From: Methylobacillus flagellatus_A
GTDB lineage: Bacteria > Pseudomonadota > Gammaproteobacteria > Burkholderiales > Methylophilaceae
Length of the DNA: 64,000 nt
Reading direction: 5' to 3' (one strand)
Assembly (NCBI RefSeq): GCF_031344055.1
Contig: NZ_JADBEN010000003.1
Shown here one piece after another: positions 16,641 to 26,210 of the stretch (its first letter is position 1; the number at the start of each line of letters is the position of its first letter). The notes under the pieces are model-generated. The model was not told where the DNA came from. It searched no databases and saw only the letters and a list, made by a program, of their open reading frames with translations. The translations under genes were made by a program, and so were the position numbers.

Positions 16641-17555
16641 ATGCTCAACCGCCTGGAAATGATGCGTATCTTCTGCGCCACCGCCGAGGCCTCCAGCTTC
16701 AAGGAGGCCGCCGCAAGGCTCAGCATCTCGCCGCAGGCGGTAACCCGCGCGGTCAAGGAGCTGGAATCGCTGCTGGGAGAACCCCTGTTCTACCGCAATA
16801 CGCGGCAGATACGCATCACCGAGTTTGGCGAGCAGTTGGCCCTGCGCGGGCGCGACGCCATCAGCGGCGTGGATGATTTGTTCATGACCAGCGGCAAGCG
16901 GCAGGAGCGGGACATAGGCGGCGTGGTGCGCATCACCGCCCCGGTCGTGATCGGCAGGCGTTTCCTGCAGCCCATACTGAGCCGCATCGCCAGGGAGCAT
17001 CCGCATATCACCATCGACTTGCGCCTCTCCGACATGCACAGCGACGTGGTGGAACAGCAGATTGATATCGGGGTGCGCGTGGGATTGCTGCGCGACAGCA
17101 GTTTTGTCGCCCGCTCGCTCGCCAAGGTATCGTTCCTCGTCGTCGCCACGCCGGAGCTGGCGGCACGCGCAGGCACGCCGCAGCAACTGGAGGATTTGCA
17201 TCACGTCCCCACCATCGCCCTCGTCGACAAGAGCAGCGGGAAGAACTGGCCCTGGTTCTTCGCCGACGGGCAGCAGATCAACCCCCGGCAGGCCAGCTTT
17301 ATCACCGACGATTCCGATAGCGAGGTGTCGCTTGCCCTGGACGGCGTCGGCTTCGCCCAGATCGGCGCCCCGCTGGTGATACCGCAGCTCGAAAGCGGAG
17401 AACTGGTGAGCGTGCTTGACGATTTCGTGGCGCCGGCCTGGGACTTGAATGTCTACCGTCCGCGCCGCGGCCCGGTGCCGGAGCGTATCCGCCTGGTGTA
17501 TGACGAAATTGTCCAGGCATTGAGCGACCCGGCGCATTTCCCTACCCAGCGCTAG
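16641..17555 (+). CDS. LysR-family transcriptional regulator
   Basis: A 304-residue LysR-type regulator with an N-terminal winged helix-turn-helix (MRIFCATAEASSFKEAAARL then SISPQAVTRAVKELESLLG, residues about 8-47). A periplasmic-binding-protein-like effector domain follows (VVRITAPVVIGRRFLQPIL...). The start at 16641 matches the usual LysR N-terminus (MLNRLEMMRIF); longer in-frame starts would read into the promoter region. It is transcribed divergently from iorA-iorB-xdhC and probably controls it. The inducer is unknown. Confidence 0.9.
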   Translation: MLNRLEMMRIFCATAEASSFKEAAARLSISPQAVTRAVKELESLLGEPLFYRNTRQIRITEFGEQLALRGRDAISGVDDLFMTSGKRQERDIGGVVRITAPVVIGRRFLQPILSRIAREHPHITIDLRLSDMHSDVVEQQIDIGVRVGLLRDSSFVARSLAKVSFLVVATPELAARAGTPQQLEDLHHVPTIALVDKSSGKNWPWFFADGQQINPRQASFITDDSDSEVSLALDGVGFAQIGAPLVIPQLESGELVSVLDDFVAPAWDLNVYRPRRGPVPERIRLVYDEIVQALSDPAHFPTQR

Positions 17556-17576
17556 GCGGCTGCGGTCTTAAATAGG

Positions 17577-18812
17577 TCAGTGCAAGTCGCGCATGTTGAG
17601 GCGGCGCAGCTTGGGCGCAAAACGCGCCACCGCGCCCACCACCGCAATCGTCATCGCCCCGCCGAAAATAACGGAAGGGATCAAGCCCATCAGCCTGGCC
17701 GCCATTCCCGACTCGAATGCGCCCAGCTCATTGGAGGAGCCGATGAATATGCCGTTGATCGCGGAAACGCGGCCGCGCATTTCATCCGGGGTGACCAGCT
17801 GCATGATGGTCGTCCGCACCACCACCGACACGCCGTCGCAAATGCCGGAAATCAGCAGTAGGAATGCCGCGAGCCAGAAATTCCTGCTCAAGGCGAAGGC
17901 AATGATGCTGAACCCGAACCCGGCCACAGCCACCAGCAATATCCGCCCTGCACGGCGATTGACCGGATGGTGCGTCAGCCAGACGCCGGTGGCTATCGCG
18001 CCGACTGCGGGAGCGGCGCGCAAGATGCCCAGCCCTTCAGGCCCGTACTGGAACACGTCATGGATAAACATCGGCAGCATGGCGACCGCGCCGCCGAACA
18101 ATACGGCAAACATGTCCAGCGCCTGCGCACCCAGCATGACCTGGTTGCTGAATACAAAGCGCAAACCCTGGGCGATGCTGGCAAAGATTGGCGCATCCGC
18201 CTCGACAACCGGCGTCTTCACCTTCAGGCTCAGCATGGCGGCGACGGCGACCCCTGCGAACACTGCGGAACAGGCGTAAGCCGTGCTGATTCCCGCCAGG
18301 GCGATCACCCCGCCCCCGATCGCCGGCCCCAGCACCAGCCCGGTCTGCAGTACCGAGCTGCCGATGCTGGCCGCCCGGGCGAATTGCTGGCGCGGCAATA
18401 CCAGTGCAAACAGGGCGCTATAGGACGGGCCGATGAAAGCGCGCGCAAAACCGACGCAGGCAATCGAAAGATAGATGAATTGCGACGACTCGCTGGGATG
18501 CCACAACCACCCGGCCGCGATCCCTGCCAGCACGAGGGCGTTGATCACCAGCACGATGCTCGCCATCACGCCGAACATGCGCCGCGAATAATGGTCGACG
18601 GCATAACCGGCGAACAGGGCGGTACAGAAATAGGGGATCACCTCGGCCAAACCGATCAGGCCCAGCGACAGGGGGTCGCGCGTGATCTGGTAGATATGCC
18701 AGCCCACCACCACCGCCATGATCTGGTAGGAAAACGTGATGCTGACGCGGAAAGCCAGCAGTTTCAGGAACGCAATATTGCGTAGCGGATAAGGTGAAAC
18801 GTCAGGGGCCAT
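17577..18812 (-). CDS. MFS transporter (EntS/DHA3-like)
   Basis: A 411-residue inner-membrane protein with about 12 hydrophobic segments. The loop signature between helices 2 and 3 reads GYAVDHYSRRMFG, and the second half has DEMRGRVSAINGIF, a pattern seen in the MFS_3/EntS-like exporter group. It is probably a proton-driven exporter of a small molecule; the substrate cannot be inferred. It is convergent with the LysR gene, so it is not obviously in the ior operon. Confidence 0.85.
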   Translation of the reverse strand: MAPDVSPYPLRNIAFLKLLAFRVSITFSYQIMAVVVGWHIYQITRDPLSLGLIGLAEVIPYFCTALFAGYAVDHYSRRMFGVMASIVLVINALVLAGIAAGWLWHPSESSQFIYLSIACVGFARAFIGPSYSALFALVLPRQQFARAASIGSSVLQTGLVLGPAIGGGVIALAGISTAYACSAVFAGVAVAAMLSLKVKTPVVEADAPIFASIAQGLRFVFSNQVMLGAQALDMFAVLFGGAVAMLPMFIHDVFQYGPEGLGILRAAPAVGAIATGVWLTHHPVNRRAGRILLVAVAGFGFSIIAFALSRNFWLAAFLLLISGICDGVSVVVRTTIMQLVTPDEMRGRVSAINGIFIGSSNELGAFESGMAARLMGLIPSVIFGGAMTIAVVGAVARFAPKLRRLNMRDLH

Positions 18813-18879
18813 GTCGGTATTGTAAAGAATGCGCCGCCCTCATGACACCATGGCGCAAATTAAGACTATTTCCCCGAGG

Positions 18880-19242
18880 TCACGAATATTGGCCCAGCCA
18901 GCGCCGCAACAGGGCAAGCACCGGCAACGCGGCCAGCCCTCCCAGCGCATCGGCCAGCAAGTCGTCCAGGCCGGCCTGCCGGCCCTCGATGAACAGCTGG
19001 TGCAGCTCATCGGCAGCGCCCAGGGCCACGACGATGATCCAGACGGCAGCCAGCGGCAGCCGTAAAAACGCCAGGCCCGCGAGCACCCCGATAGTGCCGA
19101 AGACGAAGAAATGCACGACTTTATCCCAGGGCGGCGGGAACAGCGATCCCGCGCCGGGCGCTTCCCCTCCGATGAAAATGCCGGCGACCAACAGGATGAG
19201 CATGCCTAGTGCCAGGTACTTCAGGCGTTCAGGTGTAATCAA
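18880..19242 (-). CDS. VanZ-like family membrane protein
   Basis: A 120-residue membrane protein with about four hydrophobic segments and the VanZ-family core DKVVHFFVFGTIGVLAG...AADELHQLFIEGRQAGLDDLLADALGG. In enterococci VanZ gives low-level teicoplanin resistance; most proteobacterial members have no known role. The longest reading begins at a TTG at 19242; an internal ATG at codon 14 is an alternative. It lies alone between the MFS gene and the acetyltransferase. Confidence 0.8.
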   Translation of the reverse strand: MITPERLKYLALGMLILLVAGIFIGGEAPGAGSLFPPPWDKVVHFFVFGTIGVLAGLAFLRLPLAAVWIIVVALGAADELHQLFIEGRQAGLDDLLADALGGLAALPVLALLRRWLGQYS

Positions 19243-19370
19243 TTGCTTTGTATTCAGGCCAGTAAAAATGATATGCGGCGAACCGCGGTGACAGCGCCAC
19301 GCCTCATGGCAGCGGATGCGTCATGCTAGCACGGCAGGGCTCCAGCAGCCATCATTAACCCATGCACGGG

Positions 19371-19799
19371 TCATGCCAGCAGCTTGTGCATGCAGCGATG
19401 AGGGATGCCCACCTGCTGGAATACAGGGCCATCGACAAGGTATCCTAACGACTGGTAAAAGCCGGTCGCGGTTTCGCGCGCATCCAATACGACTTGGTCG
19501 AATCCGGCCTGCCGCAGCCACAGCTCTGTGGCATCCACCAGCAGCCTGCCCAATCCCCGGCCCTGCATGGCTGGGGCTACGGCCATTTGCCGCAGCTTCG
19601 CCAATGGCTTCCGCCCGGCCTTGATCACCAGGCAAGCCAGCAATGCGTGTTGTTCGACGATACCAAAATGTTTTTGCTGATCCTCTCCGGCCATGTCCGA
19701 GGCGCTCAGCGTCAGGCCGAGCGGGACGCGCAACACCTGTTCCCGCAAATGCAGGCTCTGCCGGTAGAGGTCGGAACCATAGGCAATCTCGGTGAACAT
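19371..19799 (-). CDS. GNAT-family N-acetyltransferase
   Basis: A 142-residue acetyl-CoA-dependent acyltransferase. The acetyl-CoA-binding motif A reads LRQMAVAPAMQGRGLGRLLVD (R/Q-x2-G-x-G/A, about residues 69-90), followed by ARETATGFYQSLGYLV. It resembles the small YitI/ElaA-like GNAT group. Its ATG at 19799 overlaps the stop of the diguanylate cyclase gene (ATGA), so the two are co-translated; whether they share a function is unknown. Confidence 0.87.
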   Translation of the reverse strand: MFTEIAYGSDLYRQSLHLREQVLRVPLGLTLSASDMAGEDQQKHFGIVEQHALLACLVIKAGRKPLAKLRQMAVAPAMQGRGLGRLLVDATELWLRQAGFDQVVLDARETATGFYQSLGYLVDGPVFQQVGIPHRCMHKLLA

Positions 19800-21598
19800 C
19801 ACTTGGCGATATCGGCCGCGCCGGCCACCAGGTTGCGGCCCGCCTGCTTGGCGCGATAGAGGGCCCTGTCCGCCCGCGGCAGCAACGACTGGGCCGGTTC
19901 GTCCTGCTCGCGTTCCGCGACGCCGGCGCTGAAGGTGATCAAGACGCGCTCATTGTCGTGCATGAAGAAATTGCGCGTGAGGTCGCGCTGCGCGCGCTTC
20001 ATGATCTCCACGGCCTCGGCCTCTCCCGTGCCCGGCAGGATGATGATGAACTCCTCGCCGCCATAACGCGCCAGCACATCGGTGCTGCGCAAGGATTCCT
20101 TGATCACCTTGGACAGATGCACCAAGGCCTTGTCGCCCGTCGCATGGCCGAGCTTGTCGTTGAGGCGCTTGAAATGGTCGATATCCATCATCGCCAGGCT
20201 CAAGCGCGTGGCATGGCGGTTCGCCCGGTCGAACTCGCGCTCCAGCGCCTGCTCCATGCCGCGCCGGTTCAACGTGCCCGTGAGGAAATCCTCATGCGCG
20301 ACTTCATTCACATGCTCCAGCTTGGCAGTCAGCTCCTGCACCAGGCGTTCGGACTCCACCACGCGTTGCTGGGTTTCTGTCAGTATCTCCCGCGATTGGC
20401 GGATATTGAAGCTGATGCTGCGCGTATCTTCCAGCATGCGGTCGATCAGCGCATTCAGCTCGACAATATCTTCAGACTCGGTGATTTTCTGCTTGTAGCC
20501 GTCGATTTTCTCCTGGTATTCATTGGTGCTGTCCACCAGGTCCGCCAGGCGGCCGACAAAGACCTCCGCCATTTTCTTCATGGAATCCCTGGCGTCCAGC
20601 AAGCGGGGCTTGAGCTGCCCCTGCTTGAAAATCAGCTCCTTGAGGCTGCTTTCCGCGTCGTACAGCATATCCAGCGACAACGGCTTTTGCAGCAGTTCCT
20701 GCACGATCATGGCCTGCCCGTGCAGCCATTGATCCTCCATCACCAGCTCGTTCATGCTGGTGACCACCAAACGCAGCAATTGCAGCAGGCCTTCATGGGT
20801 GCGCTGCTGGGTGTCGCCATGCATTTCCAGCGTGAACAGGACGGCTTTCAGGCTTTCCGCCTGCTTCAGCACATCGTTTTCCGCATAGGCGAGGCGGATA
20901 TCCTCGAGCAAGGCTTCCGCCTTCTTCGCCATTTCAGGCCAGGCAGCCAATTGGGGGATCACGATCAGGCTGATCGTGCGCATCAGCATATTGCGCCAAT
21001 GGTCGGCGATCCTCGCATAATAGGTGCGTGCCGGTTCCTGCTCATTGCCGGCCTGCATTGGGGATGATTCCTGTACTGCCGCCCCCTCCTGCTGGGCGCC
21101 GTCCACCAAGTCCTCGCTGATGCCTGCCCCCCATGAGCTCGCCAGTGCGTGGATTTTCTGCGGCAATGCAGGATCTTGCTCGAAATTGTTCAGCAAGCGC
21201 TGCAAACCCTCGCGCTTGCGGCTGAGAGTGATGCCCCTGTGGCTGCTTTCCAGCTGCTTGAGCAAATGGCGCAATGCCGCGGGCCAGGTGACATCGTCCT
21301 TTGCCGCCGCCTGCGGCAGCAGGTTGCCCAACTGCTCCTTGAAGCGCGGCCAGTTGCGGGCATCCGCCGACTGCTTGATCGCCTGCGCCGCAGCCAGGTA
21401 TTTCGGGCTCTGCACGCCTGCGACGAGCAGCACCTCATCCAAGGCATTGGCAAGCTCGGCAGCGCTATCCATGGATTTCACCCCGGCAATTTCGTCATAG
21501 ACGATACGGAAATTGTCCGGCGTGGGCGGTATCTTGCGCGAGGAAAGTTGTATCAGTGTTTGACGCGCAATCTCAATGGCAGAAGCGGATTCTTGCAT
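19799..21598 (-). CDS. GGDEF diguanylate cyclase
   Basis: A 599-residue protein whose C-terminal GGDEF domain (about 430-590) is catalytically intact: DIDHFKRLNDKLGHATGD, then ARYGGEEFIIILPGTG. The inhibitory I-site RSTD lies five residues before GGEEF, so product inhibition by cyclic di-GMP is likely. The long helical N-terminal part (residues 1-400) has no membrane segment and no PAS or GAF I can recognise; a coiled coil joins it to the GGDEF domain. It makes cyclic di-GMP from two GTP. It is followed by an overlapping acetyltransferase gene. Confidence 0.9.
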   Translation of the reverse strand: MQESASAIEIARQTLIQLSSRKIPPTPDNFRIVYDEIAGVKSMDSAAELANALDEVLLVAGVQSPKYLAAAQAIKQSADARNWPRFKEQLGNLLPQAAAKDDVTWPAALRHLLKQLESSHRGITLSRKREGLQRLLNNFEQDPALPQKIHALASSWGAGISEDLVDGAQQEGAAVQESSPMQAGNEQEPARTYYARIADHWRNMLMRTISLIVIPQLAAWPEMAKKAEALLEDIRLAYAENDVLKQAESLKAVLFTLEMHGDTQQRTHEGLLQLLRLVVTSMNELVMEDQWLHGQAMIVQELLQKPLSLDMLYDAESSLKELIFKQGQLKPRLLDARDSMKKMAEVFVGRLADLVDSTNEYQEKIDGYKQKITESEDIVELNALIDRMLEDTRSISFNIRQSREILTETQQRVVESERLVQELTAKLEHVNEVAHEDFLTGTLNRRGMEQALEREFDRANRHATRLSLAMMDIDHFKRLNDKLGHATGDKALVHLSKVIKESLRSTDVLARYGGEEFIIILPGTGEAEAVEIMKRAQRDLTRNFFMHDNERVLITFSAGVAEREQDEPAQSLLPRADRALYRAKQAGRNLVAGAADIAK

Positions 21599-21887
21599 GA
21601 TTGCTCAATCTTCAGACAAATAGTGAAGTTGGCCTAGACGGCCGTCAGGCTGCCCCATGCAACCCTGGCGATTAGCATAACGCTAATCAGGAGGATTCAA
21701 TATATGGATCAAGCAGATTTTTACCCCGGCATTCTGCGGATGCAGCGTCATGGCAGGCAATGTCCCTGGCAGAATAAAACAGGCCAGGTCCGGGCAGTCA
21801 TCAAGCGCATTGCTGGGACTCGATGCAAGAAGGCAAATCCCGCGGCTTGATGACTGGCGCCTCAAGCAACCTCATGGCAAGGTTGCG

Positions 21888-22169
21888 TTACTTGGCACAC
21901 TTTTCCTTCTTCTTGGTTTCGATTTCCTCCACCAGCCCGTCCTCGATTTCAACCTCTACACAGGCGCCGACGACCAGCGGGCCATGCTTTTCTTCAAGCT
22001 CGGTCTTCTTGGTCACTTCCAGCTTGCGCCCGGATACCACCCAAGTGCCTTCCGCCGTTTGCGGACGGCTTTCAAGCACGCCGTAGAACTCTTCTTCCGC
22101 CGCCTGCACGCTCAATGTCGCCCCTGCAAGCACAAGCATGGCAACACCCGAACATAGTATTTTTTTCAT
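21888..22169 (-). CDS. Small exported protein (DUF5666-like)
   Basis: A 93-residue protein with a clear signal peptide (MKKILCSGVAMLVLAGATLSVQA, cleavage after AQA-like QAA). The mature part is one small beta-rich module: FYGVLESRPQ...GTWVVSGRKLEVTKKTEL...VGACVEVEIEDGLVEEIE. This is the pattern of DUF5666-type OB-fold domains. It ends in a Lys-rich stretch with one Cys. The ATG at 22169 follows GAGGAG; the longer frame to 22256 has no ribosome-binding site. The region 21600-21887 downstream holds no gene that I can see. Confidence 0.75.
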   Translation of the reverse strand: MKKILCSGVAMLVLAGATLSVQAAEEEFYGVLESRPQTAEGTWVVSGRKLEVTKKTELEEKHGPLVVGACVEVEIEDGLVEEIETKKKEKCAK

Positions 22170-22252
22170 GGCACTTCTCCTCGTGTGAATACAGAAGATA
22201 TGTGAAAAATTGCACACATCCAGAGGAATAGTTCCCAAAAACCGGCCTGATG

Positions 22253-25200
22253 TCAATTTCTAGCCAGGCCAAACTCGCACTCAAGCTGTTCGACCGGTTG
22301 CGGCTTGCCGAAAAGATAGCCTTGATACGCTAGGCAGCCATGCTCCGCCAGGAACAGCTGCTGCTCGCGGCTTTCCACGCCTTCCGCCACCACTTCAATC
22401 CCCAAGCCCTGACCCAGAGCGATGATGGTTTGCACGATGGAGGCGTCATTACTGTCGACCAGCACATCCCGTACGAACGAGCGGTCGATCTTGAGCTGGG
22501 ACAACGGCAAGCGCTTCAAGTAGGCCAATGATGAATATCCCGTACCAAAATCGTCCATGGAAAAGCTCACTCCCATGGCCTTGAGGGTATTCATCTTGAC
22601 GATCATGTCCTCGATATTTTCCACCAGGGTGCTTTCCGTGAGTTCCAGCTTGAGGAGTTGCGGATTGGCTCCCGTCTCCTTGAGGATCTCAAATATGTGG
22701 TCAATAAAATCATGCTGGTGCAGTTGGCGTGCGCTCACATTGACAGACAAGCCCAAGTTTGCAGTTTCCGGACGCTCTGCCCAAGCCACCAGCTGCAGGC
22801 ATGCGGTCTTGAGAACCCACTCGCCAATCGGCAGGATCAAGCCTGTTTCCTCGGCGAGCTCGATGAATGCTGCCGGAGAGAGCAAGCCTTGTTGCGGGTG
22901 CTCCCAGCGTATCAATGCCTCTGCGCCCTGCAATTGGCCGTGGCTGTCCACCTGTGGCTGGTAGTACAAGCGCATCTCTTCCCGCCGCAAGGCCTGGCGC
23001 AAGTCTTCTTCCATGGCGGCACGCTTGGTGATCAATGCCTGCATCGCCGGGTCGAAGAAACGGAAGGTATTGCGCCCGGCGGCTTTTGCCTCGTACATGG
23101 CCAAATCGGCCCGTTTCAACAATTCATCCACAGTGACCTGTTGCTCAATGCAGAACAAGGCAACCCCGATGCTGCAGGACGAATAATGCTCATATCCCGA
23201 CAACCCGAACGGCTGGCTCAACGCCAGGAGAATCTTGTCGGCGACCAGGCTGGCCTCCTGCGCCGCGTCGCCGCTCTGCTCGCTCAAGTTCTCCAGCACC
23301 ACCACGAACTCGTCCCCGCCCAGGCGCGCCACGGTATCGGTAATGCGCACGCTGCCGAGCAGGCGTTGCGCCACCTGCTCCAACAGCATGTCGCCGAAAT
23401 CGTGGCCGTGGGTGTCGTTGAGCGTCTTGAAATTGTCCAGGTCCAGGAACAGCAGGGCACCGGAGCGCTTGAGCCGCATGCTGTTGAGCAGTGCCTGCTC
23501 GAGCCGGTCCAGCAACAGCAGCCGGTTCGGCAGGTTGGTCAGCATATCGTAGAACGCCAGATGCTGGATCCTGCTCTCTGCCGCCTTGCGCTCGGTAATA
23601 TCGCGCTCGACCGCGACCCAGTGCGTGAACACCCCGGCGTTGTTCGCTATCGGCAGGATATCCATTTCCAGCCAGATCTCATCGCCGTTCTTCCTGTAAT
23701 TGATCAGCTCGGTGCGCACGGATTCGCCCTGCTTGAGCAGGGCCTTCACCCTGCGCATTTCATCCATCTGCGTGCCTGGCCCGTCGAGCAGGCCGGGGTC
23801 CTTGCCCAGCACCTCCTCGGCCGTATAGCCGGTCAGCCGCTCGAACGCCTTGTTGACGAAAATGAGGCGCGGGCTTTGTATGCCCTCTGGATCGGCCTCG
23901 GCGATCAGCACGATGTCGTTGAGCCGGGCAATGCTGGTTTCCAGCAGTTTGAGCTGCTCCTCGGAGTGATGGCGCTCGATCGCGATGCCGACGATATGCG
24001 AGCATGCGCTCACCAATTCCATTTCACGCTGTTCGGGCACGCGCACCTCGCGGCCATACACGGCGAATGTGCCCAGCACCTGCTGGCTGCTCGACAAGAT
24101 CGGCATCGACCAGCACGCCCTCAGCCCGTAGCGCTTGGCCAGGTCGCGGTAATCCGTCCACAACGGGTCCTGCTGAACGTCCGCCACCACCACCGTGCGG
24201 CGCTCGTACGCCGCCGTACCGCAAGAGCCGACCGAAGGGCCGATCTGCAAGCCCTTGAGCTTGTCCAGATAGCGTTTCGGCAAGCGCAGCGCAATGCTTC
24301 TGGCGAACGTATCCGGCTTGTCCAGCAACATGATCGAGCACAGCACGTCCGGATATTGCTCCTCCAGCAACGCCACGGTCGCCAGCAACACGTCGTCGAG
24401 GACAGCGCCGGCGGCAATGCGCTCCAGCAGGTGCCGCTGCTCGACCTGCAGGCTTTCCTGGCGCTTTTGCTGCTCGATGTTTTCCACTACCTTGATCAGG
24501 TTGCGCGGACTGCCGTCCGGATTCTTGACCAGGGTCGCACTGATGCGCACCCAGACAGAACGGCCGGACTTCGTCCTGTAGCGCTTTTCCACTACCGAAT
24601 GGTCGATCTCGCCCTCCAACAGGCGCTGCCGGTTTTTCCACGCCTCCAGGTCATTCTGCCCATAATCCAGGTCATGGCAGTGCAGGCTCTTCAACTCATT
24701 CTCGGAATAGCCGACGATGTCGCAGAAAGCCGGGTTCACCAGCAGAAACCGTCCCTCGATGGAAATCATGGCGATCCCAGCGGAGGCGCTGTGGAAAGTC
24801 AACCTGACTTGCTCCTGGCTGGATTCCAGTTCCATCTCGACCAGCTTCCGCTGATGGATTTCCGCATGCAATGCCTCCGTGCGCTCCCGCACCTTTCTGC
24901 GGATTTGCAGGTTCCAGAGCAATACCAGGCCCGCAGCCAGACTCACCAGCAACGCGCCGCCCGCGAACCACTTGACCAGATGCGTGGTGTCTTCCTCCTC
25001 TTTCAAGAGGAATCCATTGAGTGAATAACCGGGCTCGATCAGACCGAGATCGACAAACATGCGGGCAATGAATTCCCAGCGCGCACGCGTCATACGCCCC
25101 AGCTCAACCACATCCGGCAGAATGAAGCGCTCCATCTCCCTGGCTTCGTACATCAGCTGTTTCAAGCTGGGGGCCGGTTTCCTGGCGGAGGGCATGTGCA

Positions 25201-25966
25201 CGATCAGCTGCGCGATTTCATGCGGATTGGCCAGCGCATATTTCCAGCCCTTCAGGCTCGCGCGCAGAAAGGCCTCCACCCGGTCCGGATGCGCGTTGCG
25301 CTCGGACTCGGTGGTGAACAGGGTGTCGCCGTAGAAATCGACGCCGAAATCCATCGCCATCAGCATCGAGGTTTCGACGCCTAGCTCCGCCATGCGCAAG
25401 GGCTCGACGGTGGCATAAGCGGAGATGGCGTCCACCTTGTCCTCCAGCAAATCCTCCAGCCTGCCGCTTTGAGGCAGGATAGTGACTTCCTGCATGTCAA
25501 TGCCATGCTTGCGCAGCAATGCCCGGTGCTGGGCGTCGCGCCATTCGGTATTCGCCAGCATGATGCGTTTGCCGACCAGGTCCGCAGGGCTGCGGATATG
25601 GCTGGATTTCTTGCTCAGCAGTACGTGGGGAGGATGCTGGAAGATCGCGGCGAGAGCCACGATCGGCTTGCCGTGCAGGCGAGCGATGGCGATTTCGGCA
25701 TCCCCGATGCCGTATTGCGCCGTGCCGGAGACAACGCGCTCGATGGAAGAGTGCGCCATGTCCGCTTCCACGATCTCGACATCGAGGCCTTCCTCACGGT
25801 AAAAGCCTTTTGCCTGGGCCGCGTAATAGCCGGCGAACTGAAACTGGTGATACCACTTGAGTTGCAGCCTGACCTTTTCCAAAGGCTCGGCAAAGCCTTG
25901 TCCGCTCACCAGCAGGAGGCTCAATAACAAGAAACGCATCACAATATGATGAATTGAACAGTCCAT
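22253..25966 (-). CDS. THI5-like / PAS / GAF / PAS / GGDEF / EAL sensor protein
   Basis: A 1237-residue membrane sensor for cyclic di-GMP turnover. Domain order: signal peptide (MRFLLLSLLLVSGQGFAE), periplasmic NMT1/THI5-like ligand-binding domain (about 30-320, LQLKWYHQFQFAGYYAAQAKG), one membrane helix (about 335-358), PAS (about 385-500), GAF (about 510-660), PAS (about 680-790), GGDEF (ARLGGDEFVVVLE with an RITD I-site), and EAL (EALIRWEHP, DDFGTGYSS, late GYLFGKPQP). Both catalytic motifs are intact. THI5-like domains bind pyrimidine or thiamine-precursor-like ligands, so such a cue is possible. The start could also be the ATG at 25939, which opens directly on the signal peptide. Confidence 0.9.
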   Translation of the reverse strand: MDCSIHHIVMRFLLLSLLLVSGQGFAEPLEKVRLQLKWYHQFQFAGYYAAQAKGFYREEGLDVEIVEADMAHSSIERVVSGTAQYGIGDAEIAIARLHGKPIVALAAIFQHPPHVLLSKKSSHIRSPADLVGKRIMLANTEWRDAQHRALLRKHGIDMQEVTILPQSGRLEDLLEDKVDAISAYATVEPLRMAELGVETSMLMAMDFGVDFYGDTLFTTESERNAHPDRVEAFLRASLKGWKYALANPHEIAQLIVHMPSARKPAPSLKQLMYEAREMERFILPDVVELGRMTRARWEFIARMFVDLGLIEPGYSLNGFLLKEEEDTTHLVKWFAGGALLVSLAAGLVLLWNLQIRRKVRERTEALHAEIHQRKLVEMELESSQEQVRLTFHSASAGIAMISIEGRFLLVNPAFCDIVGYSENELKSLHCHDLDYGQNDLEAWKNRQRLLEGEIDHSVVEKRYRTKSGRSVWVRISATLVKNPDGSPRNLIKVVENIEQQKRQESLQVEQRHLLERIAAGAVLDDVLLATVALLEEQYPDVLCSIMLLDKPDTFARSIALRLPKRYLDKLKGLQIGPSVGSCGTAAYERRTVVVADVQQDPLWTDYRDLAKRYGLRACWSMPILSSSQQVLGTFAVYGREVRVPEQREMELVSACSHIVGIAIERHHSEEQLKLLETSIARLNDIVLIAEADPEGIQSPRLIFVNKAFERLTGYTAEEVLGKDPGLLDGPGTQMDEMRRVKALLKQGESVRTELINYRKNGDEIWLEMDILPIANNAGVFTHWVAVERDITERKAAESRIQHLAFYDMLTNLPNRLLLLDRLEQALLNSMRLKRSGALLFLDLDNFKTLNDTHGHDFGDMLLEQVAQRLLGSVRITDTVARLGGDEFVVVLENLSEQSGDAAQEASLVADKILLALSQPFGLSGYEHYSSCSIGVALFCIEQQVTVDELLKRADLAMYEAKAAGRNTFRFFDPAMQALITKRAAMEEDLRQALRREEMRLYYQPQVDSHGQLQGAEALIRWEHPQQGLLSPAAFIELAEETGLILPIGEWVLKTACLQLVAWAERPETANLGLSVNVSARQLHQHDFIDHIFEILKETGANPQLLKLELTESTLVENIEDMIVKMNTLKAMGVSFSMDDFGTGYSSLAYLKRLPLSQLKIDRSFVRDVLVDSNDASIVQTIIALGQGLGIEVVAEGVESREQQLFLAEHGCLAYQGYLFGKPQPVEQLECEFGLARN

Positions 25967-26074
25967 ATTCCTTCACTTTCGCCGACAGAGCAAACTGCTG
26001 CCGCTCAGCGAAATACTCTCAATACTGCACCCATCAGGTTCAACAGGAACACGAACACATCCCTTTCAGGACTT

Positions 26075-26190
26075 AGAGCCGCCAACGAAACTCAGCGAAA
26101 CGCTCCTGGCCAGGCACTCTGCAACGGGGAATACAAAACAGCGCAGTACAAAATAGCATGGCAAGGCAGGACGACAACGACAGATAAGAG
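26075..26190 (+). repeat. Interspersed palindromic repeat, degenerate copy c
   Basis: It shares ACTCAGCGAAACGCTCCTGGC and AGCATGGCAAGGCAGG with copy b in the same order and spacing, but its right inverted end is eroded. It lies between the THI5-GGDEF-EAL gene and the stop codon of the 2OG-Fe dioxygenase gene. Confidence 0.65.
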
Positions 26191-26210
26191 CGCTGTTAGC
26201 TGCTCTTATC
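26183..26210 (-). terminator. Hairpin at the 3' end of the 2OG-Fe dioxygenase gene
   Basis: GATAAGAGC (26183-26191) and GCTCTTATC (26202-26210) form a perfect 9-bp stem with a 10-base loop that contains the stop codon at 26196-26198. No T-run follows, so intrinsic termination is uncertain; mRNA end protection is an alternative. Confidence 0.4.

Noticed and set aside
22658..25024. 788-codon open frame on the plus strand
   Set aside because: Antisense of the THI5-GGDEF-EAL gene; His/Gln/Leu-rich without any motif.
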